Below, one piece after another: positions 9,594 to 16,866 of a stretch of 64,000 nucleotides of DNA. Source of the DNA: Polyangium mundeleinium (GTDB taxonomy: Bacteria > Myxococcota_A > Polyangia > Polyangiales > Polyangiaceae); assembly GCF_028369105.1 (NCBI RefSeq), contig NZ_JAQNDO010000001.1, positions 7,038,501-7,102,500 of the forward strand. Reading direction: 5' to 3'. The position numbers and the translations under genes are program-made. Under the pieces are notes generated by a model that saw only the letters and a program-made list of their open reading frames with translations, was not told where the DNA came from and did not search any database. Each line of letters begins with the position of its first letter. Positions within the stretch are counted from its first letter, which is position 1.

Positions 9594-10216
9594 GCCTCCA
9601 CCTCGTCGGCGAGCTCGTTTTCGTCGTCCTCGGCGCGCGGGAGCGATCGCCCGAGCGCGGCGCCGAGGTCCCCGAGCGCCGCGAGGAAGGCCGCGCGCCC
9701 GCCTGCATTCTCGACCGATGCCTCGATGCGCCGCCGCGCCACGGAAACGTCGTCGCCGAGCGCCTCGAAATCGAGGCCGATGTCGCCGACGAGCTCGACG
9801 CGTTGCTCGAACGTGGAGACGTAGATCAGGAGCCCCGTCCGCCCGCGGGTGCGCGAGATGCCGCGCTCCACGAACGCGGCGCGGGCGGCGCGCCGTACGT
9901 TCTCGGCCATGAGCCGCCGCGACGTGAGGGCGCGCCGAAGGGGCGGGACGTTCGCCGAGATGAATCCGCCGAGGGCGAAAGCCAGGAGGATCTCGACAGG
10001 CAGGAGGTCGTCGTCGAAGGGCGCGGGGTGAAAGAGAAAGACACAAACCGCCGCGAAGGAGAGCACGAAGCCGACGAGCCAATCGGTATGGCGGTAGTGG
10101 CCGGAGACGGCGCGGACGGCGACGACGACCTCGGCGGACGTCTTCGTTTCGAGCTCTCGAATGGCCTGCGAGACCTCGTCCTTGGCCTTGGAATCGAGCA
10201 AATCCCGGGCGCTCAT
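9590..10216 (-). CDS. TPM-domain membrane protein (COG3762-like)
   Basis: 208 residues from the ATG at 10216 (MSARDLLDSKAKDEVSQ). An amphipathic helix and the strand EVVVAVRAVSG come first, then two transmembrane segments (~residues 48-65 and 75-95). The TPM fold follows, with RTGLLIYVSTFEQRVELVGD, which matches the TPM signature (phosphatase-like fold, YgcG/MOLO-1 superfamily). It is the first gene of a two-gene unit; its TGA overlaps the GTG of the Tim44-like gene. TPM proteins are tied to membrane-protein quality control in other lineages. That role here is inference. Confidence 0.75.
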   Translation of the reverse strand: MSARDLLDSKAKDEVSQAIRELETKTSAEVVVAVRAVSGHYRHTDWLVGFVLSFAAVCVFLFHPAPFDDDLLPVEILLAFALGGFISANVPPLRRALTSRRLMAENVRRAARAAFVERGISRTRGRTGLLIYVSTFEQRVELVGDIGLDFEALGDDVSVARRRIEASVENAGGRAAFLAALGDLGAALGRSLPRAEDDENELADEVEA

Positions 10217-10275
10217 CGTCGTCCGCCCGGAAGGTAGAGGGGCCAATGCCCGGGAGCAAGGACGAATGCGAGGGG

Positions 10276-10304
10276 TTGACGCGGAGGGCGTCCGGCGATA
10301 GAGG
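10276..10304 (+). promoter_or_regulatory. Sigma70-like promoter of trpS, predicted leaderless
   Basis: TTGACG (10276-10281), a 17-bp spacer, then TAGAGG (10299-10304): a close match to the -35/-10 consensus at ideal spacing. The trpS GTG is at 10311, so transcription would begin within about a base of the start codon. No Shine-Dalgarno sequence fits between them. Confidence 0.5.
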
Positions 10305-10310
10305 GCACGC

Positions 10311-11348
10311 GTGAGCGAGTCGACCCAGCAGCCGCAGAAGAAGCCAGTCATCTTGTCGGGGATCCAGCCGAGCGGGCAGCTCGCGCTCGGCAACTACGTG
10401 GGCGCGCTGAAGAACTGGGTCGAGCTGCAGCAGCAGTACGACTGCGTCTTCCTCGTGGTCGATCTGCACGCGCTGACGGTGACGCAGGTGCCCGCGGAGC
10501 TCCGGAACCGCTGCTTGTCGTTCGCGGCGCAGTACATTGCCTGCGGGATCGATCCGGAGGCGTCGACGATCGTGCTCCAATCCCACGTGCCGCAACACGC
10601 CGAGCTCGCGTGGGTGCTCGGGACCATGACGTACATGGGCGAGCTGTCGCGCATGACGCAATTCAAGGACAAGTCGGCGCGGCACGAGGAGAACATCAAT
10701 GCGGGTCTCTTCACGTACCCGGTGTTGATGGCCGCGGACATCCTGATCTACCAGGCGAACCTGGTGCCGGTCGGGGCGGACCAGAAGCAGCACCTCGAGC
10801 TCGCGCGGGACGTGGCGCAGCGCTTCAACCAGCGATACTCGGAGACGTTCGTGACCCCGGACATCTTCGTGCCGAAGGTGGGCGCGCGGATCATGAGCTT
10901 GCAGGATCCGACGAAGAAGATGTCGAAGAGCGACCCGAACCCGGACAACTACATCGCGGTGCTCGATACGCCGGACGTGATCCGCCGGAAGTTCAAGCGT
11001 GCGGTGACGGACTCGGAGACGGAGATTCGTTACGACGTCGAGAACAAGCCGGGGGTGTCGAACCTCCTGACCATTCACGCGGCGCTGTCGAACCAGCCGG
11101 TGGAGGCGGTGGCGGCGCATTTCGCGGGGAAGGGCTACGGCGATCTGAAGTCGGAGGTCGCGGACGTGGTGGTGGCGACGCTGGAGCCGTTCCAGAAGCG
11201 GTATGCGGAGGTCATGGCGGACAAGGCCGGCCTCGAGCAGATCCTCGCGCGTGGGGCCGAGAAGGCGCGGGCGCGGGCGTGGAAGACGCTGTCGAAGGTG
11301 TACAAGAAGGTCGGCCTCGTGCCGGCGGCGCCGCCGGCGAAGGGGTAA
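10311..11348 (+). CDS. trpS: Tryptophanyl-tRNA synthetase
   Basis: 345 residues, the normal length for bacterial TrpRS, a class I synthetase that charges tRNA-Trp in the cytoplasm. The HIGH-type motif lies in GIQPSGQLALGNYVG near residue 17; the usual His is replaced by Ala (LALGN where many bacteria have LHLGN). The KMSKS loop is intact (KKMSKSDPN, ~residue 202). AWVLGTMTYMGELSRMTQFKDK and the GADQKQH segment are TrpRS hallmarks. The start is GTG, immediately downstream of a sigma70-like promoter. A GrpB-family gene follows after 20 bp. Confidence 0.95.
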   Translation: MSESTQQPQKKPVILSGIQPSGQLALGNYVGALKNWVELQQQYDCVFLVVDLHALTVTQVPAELRNRCLSFAAQYIACGIDPEASTIVLQSHVPQHAELAWVLGTMTYMGELSRMTQFKDKSARHEENINAGLFTYPVLMAADILIYQANLVPVGADQKQHLELARDVAQRFNQRYSETFVTPDIFVPKVGARIMSLQDPTKKMSKSDPNPDNYIAVLDTPDVIRRKFKRAVTDSETEIRYDVENKPGVSNLLTIHAALSNQPVEAVAAHFAGKGYGDLKSEVADVVVATLEPFQKRYAEVMADKAGLEQILARGAEKARARAWKTLSKVYKKVGLVPAAPPAKG

Positions 11349-11368
11349 CGCCGGGGAGGGGAGGGGCC

Positions 11369-11908
11369 ATGCGCGGGGACGTCGACGAGCCGATTTCGAT
11401 CGTCGCCTATGATGCGCGCTGGCCCCTCGACTTCGAGGCGGAGGCGGCGCGGGTGCGGGCGGCGCTCGGGCCGGTGGTGGTGGCGATCGAGCCGTTCGGG
11501 AGCTCGGCGGTGCCGGGGCTCGTGTCGAAGCCGGTCGTCGACATCCTGGTCGGCGTGGCCGATTTGCAGGAAGCAACGCCGCACGTCGCGGGGCTCGTGG
11601 CGATCGGGTACGAGGACTTTGGCCGGATCTTCGTTGCCGAGCGGATCTACCTGCGCAAGCGGGGGGCGGCGCCGCATTTTAATGTGGCGGTGACGGAGCA
11701 CGGGGGGCCGTTCTGGGCTGCGAACCTCGCGGTGCGGGAGTATTTGCGGGCGCATCCGGCGGAGGTGGAGGCGTACGCGCGGCACAAGCGGGAGGTCGTG
11801 GCGCGCGGTGCGACGATGTTTTCGACGTATTCGCAGGCGAAGGACGCGTTCGTGCGGGGGCTGCGGGAGCGGGCGCTGGCCTGGGCGGCGGGGCGGGGGG
11901 CTGCGTAG
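11369..11908 (+). CDS. GrpB family (UPF0157) nucleotidyltransferase-fold protein
   Basis: 179 residues. The ATG at 11369 lies after a purine-rich ribosome binding site (GGGGAGGGGAGGGG), 20 bp downstream of trpS. Family motifs are IVAYDARWPLDFEAEAARV, EPFGSSAVPGLVSKPVVDILVGV and HFNVAVTEHG...FWAANLAVREYLRAHP. The GSSAVPGL...KPVVDILV core is the G-S-x-D-x-D-like nucleotidyltransferase signature of GrpB/UPF0157 proteins. Some members have been proposed as nucleotidyltransferases; no substrate is firmly established to my knowledge. Coupling to trpS is by proximity only. Confidence 0.85.
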   Translation: MRGDVDEPISIVAYDARWPLDFEAEAARVRAALGPVVVAIEPFGSSAVPGLVSKPVVDILVGVADLQEATPHVAGLVAIGYEDFGRIFVAERIYLRKRGAAPHFNVAVTEHGGPFWAANLAVREYLRAHPAEVEAYARHKREVVARGATMFSTYSQAKDAFVRGLRERALAWAAGRGAA

Positions 11909-11936
11909 GCGGGCAAGCGGGGTTCGGACGCGCCGG

Positions 11937-12237
11937 GTGGGGCGTGCAGCGGGTGCAAAGGGCGATCGGGGTGGTCCGAGGGGTGGCAGCAACGCTTGCA
12001 GGCGGGGTTCCGAGCGGTCCGAGGGGTGCTTGCAACGGGTGCAGACGGGGTTCCGAGCGGTCCGAGGGGTGCTTGCAACGGGTGCAGGCGGGGGTTGGGG
12101 TGTTCCGATCGGTGGTTGCAACGCGTGCAGACGGGAGTCCGGGCGTGCGAACGGGCGCTTGCAACACGTGCGGACGGGGGTCCGGGCGTGCAAACGGGCG
12201 CTTGCAACGCGTGCGGACGGGGGTCCGGGCGTCCTGA
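11937..12237 (+). repeat. Seven-unit 43-bp tandem repeat array
   Basis: Seven head-to-tail units of exactly 43 bp start at 11937, 11980, 12023, 12066, 12109, 12152 and 12195. The common core is GCTTGCAAC(G/A)(G/C)GTGC(A/G)GACGGGG followed by TCCG(A/G)GCG. Units 2-4 form one subfamily (ending GCGGTCCGA) and units 5-7 another (GGGCGTGC); unit 1 is the most decayed. There are no spacers. The period is not a multiple of three, so open frames across the array are artefacts of composition. The array fills the gap between the GrpB gene and the Septu genes. The near-palindrome TGCAACGCGTGCA in some units could be a protein site. Confidence 0.85.
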
Positions 12238-12276
12238 CTGCTCTTCGCGCCGGGTGACGACACTCTTCGGGTCGTT

Positions 12277-12326
12277 TTGACCTCCGTTTGCGCGCCGTAC
12301 ACGACGATTCCGGTGTGTGAACACAC
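12277..12326 (+). promoter_or_regulatory. Possible promoter and small inverted repeat upstream of ptuA
   Basis: A TTGACC box (12277-12282) lies in the least GC-rich stretch between the repeat array and ptuA. A poor -10 candidate (TACACG, 12298-12303) follows at a 15-bp spacing. Just downstream, GTGTGT-GA-ACACAC (12313-12326) forms a 6-bp inverted repeat that could be an operator. ptuA begins about 90 bp further on. The evidence is spacing and base content only. Confidence 0.25.
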
Positions 12327-12418
12327 ATCATCTCGACGACCGGAGAAGGGTGGAAGCTGGCGCGCCGCATGCTTGCCAGGACGACCCGGCAGGGTGCTAG
12401 GCTCCCGGGCGGAGCGCC

Positions 12419-13663
12419 ATGCGACTGATCGACCTGTCCCTGCAGAACATCGGCCCCTTCGATGATGCCAAGCTCGATTTTCTGACGAGCGAGGAGGGGG
12501 AGGTCCCGGTGGCGATCATCACCGGGGAGAATGGGGCAGGGAAGTCGATCATCCTGGATGCGATACGGGGGCTGTTCGGGGGGGCCTACACGCCCCTGGA
12601 GCGATCCATCGTCCGACCCAATGAGACGTACGAGCTCTGGATGACGCTTGCCCTGGAAGGGCAGCGGCACGTGATACCGGCCCGCGCTCCCTTGGAGCTC
12701 GACGATGGTCGTTTCATGTTCGACCAGACGAATGTACTCGGGCGGTTGCCGCTGGACGTCCAGACGGGTGCACTCGATTGCCCGAACTGGGTGGTCGATT
12801 TTTGGCGCTCTACACGGCCGAACGACAGCTACAAGATAAACCACTTCGGCCGATATGATCCACGACAGTTCCTTATGGGATCCCTTCAAGGGATCCAGCG
12901 CAACGCTGCCGTTACGGAACTCATTTGTCATTTTGATTATCTACGCAGCAGCAATGAACCCAAAGAAAAAGTTGACGGCGATCTCCTCTACGAGACCGTG
13001 CGCGACATCTTCCGCGTGAGCCTCCTCGATGGGGAGCTCAGCCATGTCCGGCGCATGGATTTCACCCCGATGGTCCGCCAGAGCGGCCAGCTCGTCCCCC
13101 TCGCGAACCTGAGCAGCGGCAACGCCTACCTCGTCCAGCACCTCATCTCGCTGCTCGGCAAGATGTATGCGGTCCACGTCCTGCGCGAGACGCCCCCCGA
13201 AGACCTCTGCAAGACCCCGGGACTGCTCCTCATCGACGAGGCGGAGAACCACCTGCATCCGCGCTGGCAGAAGCGGTTTTTGCGCGACGTGCTCCGCATC
13301 TTCCCCAACCTGCAAATCATCGCCACCACGCACTCGCCCTTCATCGTCGCCTCGGTCCCGGGTGCGAAGGTCTTCGTCTGCCGGTACGACCGCGACCGGA
13401 AGACATGCGTCGTCGAGGACGAGTCCCGGCACTACGAGAACAAGCCCATCGAAGAGATCCTGCTCTCCGCGGCCTTCGAAGAGACGCAGCCCTTCGGGCC
13501 GGACATGACGGATCTCATCGAGGCGCGGAAGCAGGCCGTGGAGCGTGGGGACGAGGAACGAAGGCGGAAGATCGAGGCGGAGCTGAAGCGGCGGAACCCC
13601 GACTACTTCTCGTACCTCGACATCGACGAGCGGCTCGCCGCGCTGCGTGAGAAGGCGTCTTGA
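12419..13663 (+). CDS. ptuA: Septu-type PtuA ATPase (OLD/SMC-like AAA)
   Basis: 414 residues. The N-terminus MRLIDLSLQNIGPF is typical of RecF/SMC-like ATPases. Walker A is GENGAGKS (36-43), the ABC-type signature LSSGN is at 231-235, Walker B LLLIDEAE at 269-276 is followed by NHLHP, and the H-loop ATTHSPF has His305. The C-terminus is charged. With the HNH gene that follows in a TTGA overlap, it matches the two-gene Septu anti-phage system, where PtuA assembles with the PtuB nuclease and ATP sensing controls cleavage. The call rests on gene pairing and motifs; other OLD-like ATPases look similar. Codons from ~12800 to 12975 are noticeably less GC-rich than the flanks, fitting horizontal acquisition. 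Confidence 0.8.
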   Translation: MRLIDLSLQNIGPFDDAKLDFLTSEEGEVPVAIITGENGAGKSIILDAIRGLFGGAYTPLERSIVRPNETYELWMTLALEGQRHVIPARAPLELDDGRFMFDQTNVLGRLPLDVQTGALDCPNWVVDFWRSTRPNDSYKINHFGRYDPRQFLMGSLQGIQRNAAVTELICHFDYLRSSNEPKEKVDGDLLYETVRDIFRVSLLDGELSHVRRMDFTPMVRQSGQLVPLANLSSGNAYLVQHLISLLGKMYAVHVLRETPPEDLCKTPGLLLIDEAENHLHPRWQKRFLRDVLRIFPNLQIIATTHSPFIVASVPGAKVFVCRYDRDRKTCVVEDESRHYENKPIEEILLSAAFEETQPFGPDMTDLIEARKQAVERGDEERRRKIEAELKRRNPDYFSYLDIDERLAALREKAS

Positions 13664-14319
13664 TCGCGATCAAGCGCGCCGCGGAGCCCGAAGTGCTCCA
13701 GAAGCACAAGGGGAAGTGGACCCAGGCGTTCGTCGAGGAGCGAGGCCAGAACCCGAGGGCTCGGCCGAGATCCGAGCGGTACGCCCACGCGAACGTCAAG
13801 GCCACCCTGGAGGCCATGAGCCACCACAAGTGCTTCTACTGCGAGAGGAGCACGAAAGACGAAAAGCCCGAGGTGGATCACTTCGTCGAGGTCGCCGAGA
13901 AGCCGGAGCTCGCGTTCGAGTGGGCCAACCTCTATCTCGCGTGCTGCGATTGCAACAGCGCGAAGAACCGAGCGCGGCACATTCCACCCCAGGATTGCAT
14001 CGATCCGTGCGGAGAAGGCGTTCGCCCCGAGGAGCACCTGGCGTTCGAAGACGAGCTCATCCGTGCGAAAAACGAGTCGGCGACGGGACTCCGGACAATC
14101 CAGAAATATGGCTTGAGCCGTGAAACCCTGGACCTCAAGCGCATCCGGCGGCTCCAGTCGCTGCGCAAGGTCGTCGACACCCTCAAGGACAGGATGATAG
14201 AGTCCGGCCGGAAGACGCTGACGAGCGAAGAACTCTCGCTCCTGCGTAGCTTCGCGCAGCCGGACGCGCCCTTTTCCTTGATGTGCGGCTGCTACCTCGA
14301 TCATCACGGTTTTCGATAA
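13660..14319 (+). CDS. ptuB: Septu-type PtuB HNH endonuclease
   Basis: 219 residues. The TTG start at 13660 overlaps the ptuA TGA (TTGA). This start is preferred because the resulting N-terminus, MIAIKRAAEPEVL..HKGKWT, matches what PtuB-like HNH proteins carry. The HNH core is a Cys pair Cys58/Cys61 (CFYCE), Asp73-His74 (VDHF), Asn90 (WANLYLACCDCN) and a second Cys pair Cys95/Cys98, with Lys102 (SAKNRA): a zinc-ribbon-supported HNH with all key residues present. It is the nuclease half of the predicted Septu defence complex. Its TAA shares one base with the ATG of the next gene (TAATG), so the unit probably has three genes. Confidence 0.82.
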   Translation: MIAIKRAAEPEVLQKHKGKWTQAFVEERGQNPRARPRSERYAHANVKATLEAMSHHKCFYCERSTKDEKPEVDHFVEVAEKPELAFEWANLYLACCDCNSAKNRARHIPPQDCIDPCGEGVRPEEHLAFEDELIRAKNESATGLRTIQKYGLSRETLDLKRIRRLQSLRKVVDTLKDRMIESGRKTLTSEELSLLRSFAQPDAPFSLMCGCYLDHHGFR

Positions 14320-14873
14320 TGCCCCGCCCTCTTCTCGCCATCATCGGTGACGGCACCGCGCTCCCTGGATCTCCTGCCTACGAAGCTGCTTTCGAGGCCG
14401 GTCGTGCGGCTGTCGAGGTTGGTTTTCGTGTCCTCACCGGCGGCCTCGGCGGCGTGATGGAAGCCGCTTGTCGCGGCGCGCGCGCGTCGCAACGGTACAA
14501 GGAAGGGGATACGGTGGGGCTGCTTCCGGGGCATGACCCGCGTGCCGCCAATGTCTACGTCGATATCGCGATTCCGACCGGGCTCGGGCATTTGCGGAAT
14601 GCGCTGGTCGCCCATGCGGATGCCATCGTCGCCGTCGGCGGGGGCGCGGGCACGCTCTCCGAAATCGCCATGGCCTGGATCCACGATCGAATCGTCGTGG
14701 CGCTGGAGATCGCAGGCTGGAGCGGCGAGCTCGCGGGGCTCCGCGTCGACGAGCGCGTGCGATTCCCGGACACACCCGACGATTACGTGATCCCCGCCAC
14801 CTCCGGCACCGACGCGATCCGTCAAGTCGTCGCTACGCTCGCCTACCGAGCCAGCCGCCAAACCACCGGCTAG
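14319..14873 (+). CDS. TIGR00725 / LOG-like SLOG-fold protein coupled to Septu genes
   Basis: 184 residues from an ATG sharing its A with the ptuB stop codon (TAATG). It has the Rossmann-like SLOG fold of the DprA/LOG/TIGR00725 superfamily: LLAIIGDGTALPG at the N-terminus, TGGLGGVMEAACRGA (40-54), GLLPGHDPRAAN, PTGLGHLRNALVAHADAI, and the nucleotide loop VGGGAGTLSEIAMAW (106-120), equivalent to the PGGxGTxxE loop of LOG phosphoribohydrolases. TIGR00725 proteins are common stand-alone genes of unknown function, while other SLOG domains sense nucleotide signals or act in defence. The overlap suggests co-translation with ptuAB. Whether it is a working third component is inference. Confidence 0.8.
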   Translation: MPRPLLAIIGDGTALPGSPAYEAAFEAGRAAVEVGFRVLTGGLGGVMEAACRGARASQRYKEGDTVGLLPGHDPRAANVYVDIAIPTGLGHLRNALVAHADAIVAVGGGAGTLSEIAMAWIHDRIVVALEIAGWSGELAGLRVDERVRFPDTPDDYVIPATSGTDAIRQVVATLAYRASRQTTG

Positions 14874-14947
14874 ACCCGAAAAACGCCCCCCAGCGCCCAG
14901 CACCTACAGCAGGCAAAGCGCCACCACGCCATCGCAACCCCACCCAG

Positions 14948-15040
14948 CGAGCCAGCAACCATACCGCCGGGTAGGCCCGAACGAAACGAAGTGAAGTGAG
15001 GGCCGTAGGGTGTCGCCCCCGATGGGGGCGACACCCTCCC
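14948..15040 (-). repeat. Dispersed ~93-bp hairpin repeat, copy 1
   Basis: Read on the minus strand, it starts with a 13-bp perfect stem (15008-15036, arms GGGTGTCGCCCCC and GGGGGCGACACCC, 3-nt loop). CTACGGCCCTCA, a TTCGTT-rich patch, CGGGCCTACCCGGC and GCTGGCTCG follow. The second copy is at 36223-36316. It lies in the 201-bp gap between the SLOG gene and the histidine kinase, where its stem may also act as a terminator. Confidence 0.8.
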
Positions 15041-15074
15041 CAAAAGTGTGGCAGGATGGCGAGGGTTTTCGCGT

Positions 15075-16850
15075 ATGAAGGCTTTGCTCGTCGCTTCTTC
15101 CAAGGCCGATCCACAACCACTTGAACGGTTGCTTCTGGGTCAGTGCAGTGACGTGGCCGTCGTGCCTGCCTTGGAGCTCGCGGCGGCGTCGAGCGCGGGG
15201 ATGGGGATCGCCGTGCTCCTCTCGTCCGAGGACGAGCAAGACTTCGCTTCGATCCTGGCAGCATGTCGCACGCTCCGGAGTGCCCCGGACGGCGGGCCCG
15301 TCGTGCTCGCGATGGTCGCGACACCCGAGCACATCGAGACGCTCTGCGACGAGGGCGTCGATGATTTCATGCTCTGGCCAAGCAACGAGAGCCTCGTCAC
15401 GTCACGCGTGGGGCTCCTGTTCCGGCGCGTCGCGCAGCGGAAGAAGGACGCAGTGCGGGCCGCCATGCTCGGGGATGCGCTCCGGCACGCCGAGCGCAGC
15501 GAGCAGCGGTTTCGCCACCTCGCAGAGAGCTCGACCGAGATCCTCGCGCGCTTCTCGCCCGGCGGCGTGCGGCTCTACATCTCGCCCGCATGTCGCACCG
15601 TGCTCGGATACGAGCCCGATGAGCTGCTCGGATCGAGCATCCTCGACATCCTCCATCCCTCGGATGTCTCGAAGCTCCTCGAAGCACTCGGCGCACTCGA
15701 CGCAGGCGCACAAGTCGCAGGCGCAATCATCCGGCTGCAACGCAAGGACGGCGAGTACGCGTGGCTCGAGACGATCAGCCGGCCCGTGCGAGATCCTCGC
15801 ACAGACGTGATCGAGGAGCTCGTGACGGTCTCGCGCGACATCACCGCGATGATCCACGCCGAGCAAGAGTCCCTCGAAGCAGAAGCAAGGCTCGCCGTGA
15901 TCGACGCGGTGCCAGATCCGCTGTCCGTCGAGGACGACACAGGGCGGATCACCATCGCAAACCGCGCATTCTGCGCACTCCTCGGGCGATCCCGCGAGGA
16001 GGTGCTGGGGCAATCCGCCGACGCGCTGAAGCCCGCGCCGAAGGGCGGGGGACCCGATCGATGGCCGCAGTCAGCCGACGAGCGCGAGGTGACCGTGAAA
16101 GCGCCCGACGGCTCGCTGCGGGTGCTCGCCGAGAAGCGGGTGCTCCTCGCCGTGCGCAAGGAGGAGCGGCTGCTCGTGTCGATCATGCGCGATATCACCG
16201 AGCAGCGGAAACGCGAAGCCGACGCACGGCTCGGCACCGCAGCCGCGCTCTCCGCAGGCGTGGCGCACGAGATCAACAACCCGCTCTCGTACCTGATCGG
16301 CAACATCAATTTCGTATCGGAAGCACTCGGCGCAACGAAGAGCGACGACGTGGCGAAGGCACTCGACGAGGCAGCAAGCGGAGCCAAACGAATCGCAAGG
16401 ATCATGCGCGACATGCGGATCCTCGGCGAAGCCTCACGAGAGACGCCGCCGCGGACAAACCTCAAGCGCGTGGTAGATGCCGCCCTCCAGCTCACATGCG
16501 GCGTGATCGAAGCCCGCGCGCGGCTCTCATCCGAAGTAGCCGACGTGCCCCTCGTCGCCGGAGAGCCAGGGCGAGTCGCACTCGCACTCGTAGACATCCT
16601 GCTACGAACCATCCGCGCACTCCCAGAGGGCGATCCCAAGGCAAACGAGGTGCGCGTCGTCCTCGCCCCCGCCGAAGCAGGCATGGTCTGCGTCGAGGTG
16701 TTCGGAAGCGGGCGCAGCACAGGAAGCAGCACAGAAGCAGGGCTGTCGCTGAGCGAAAGCAACGTCTCGATGCACGGCGGGCGAATCGACATCGAAGCCA
16801 CGCCAGGCCGCGGGACACGGCTTCGGCTGGTGCTGCCGGTCGCGGGGTAG
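15075..16850 (+). CDS. PAS histidine kinase with decayed receiver and ATPase regions
   Basis: 591 residues from the ATG at 15075, with GAGG 10 bp upstream. The order is: receiver-like domain (1-120) lacking a clear phospho-acceptor Asp and the usual acidic pair; a short helix; PAS 1 (~143-260, ending VTVSRDITAMI); PAS 2 (~270-378, ending SIMRDITEQ); HisKA with the phospho-His box AGVAHEINNPLSYL (His398). The ATPase part is odd. The N-box position reads ALVDILLRTIRAL with no Asn, and the G1 position reads VFGSGRS rather than DxGxG, although GLSLS and GRGTRLRLVLP survive. It is probably a cytoplasmic sensor whose autokinase activity is reduced or lost. No response regulator is adjacent. Confidence 0.8.
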   Translation: MKALLVASSKADPQPLERLLLGQCSDVAVVPALELAAASSAGMGIAVLLSSEDEQDFASILAACRTLRSAPDGGPVVLAMVATPEHIETLCDEGVDDFMLWPSNESLVTSRVGLLFRRVAQRKKDAVRAAMLGDALRHAERSEQRFRHLAESSTEILARFSPGGVRLYISPACRTVLGYEPDELLGSSILDILHPSDVSKLLEALGALDAGAQVAGAIIRLQRKDGEYAWLETISRPVRDPRTDVIEELVTVSRDITAMIHAEQESLEAEARLAVIDAVPDPLSVEDDTGRITIANRAFCALLGRSREEVLGQSADALKPAPKGGGPDRWPQSADEREVTVKAPDGSLRVLAEKRVLLAVRKEERLLVSIMRDITEQRKREADARLGTAAALSAGVAHEINNPLSYLIGNINFVSEALGATKSDDVAKALDEAASGAKRIARIMRDMRILGEASRETPPRTNLKRVVDAALQLTCGVIEARARLSSEVADVPLVAGEPGRVALALVDILLRTIRALPEGDPKANEVRVVLAPAEAGMVCVEVFGSGRSTGSSTEAGLSLSESNVSMHGGRIDIEATPGRGTRLRLVLPVAG

Positions 16851-16866
16851 GGTCTTTGCTCGAGGG

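Noticed and set aside
11937-12237. The 43-bp repeats as a CRISPR array or a coding region
   Set aside because: Units abut with no unique spacers and no cas gene is near. Long open frames on both strands result from GC-rich composition and a period not divisible by three.
12878-12896. GGATCCCTT-C-AAGGGATCC palindrome inside ptuA as a regulatory site
   Set aside because: It is within codons, contains no other signal, and a 9-bp inverted repeat can arise by chance in coding sequence.
12419-14319. Retron Ec78-type system
   Set aside because: PtuAB also serves as effector in that retron, but no reverse transcriptase gene or msr/msd-like RNA is visible on either side; the flanks are a GrpB gene and a SLOG gene.
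14319-14873. Thoeris ThsA-like component
   Set aside because: The protein is a complete TIGR00725-type SLOG with no SIR2 or TM part, and no TIR gene is nearby.
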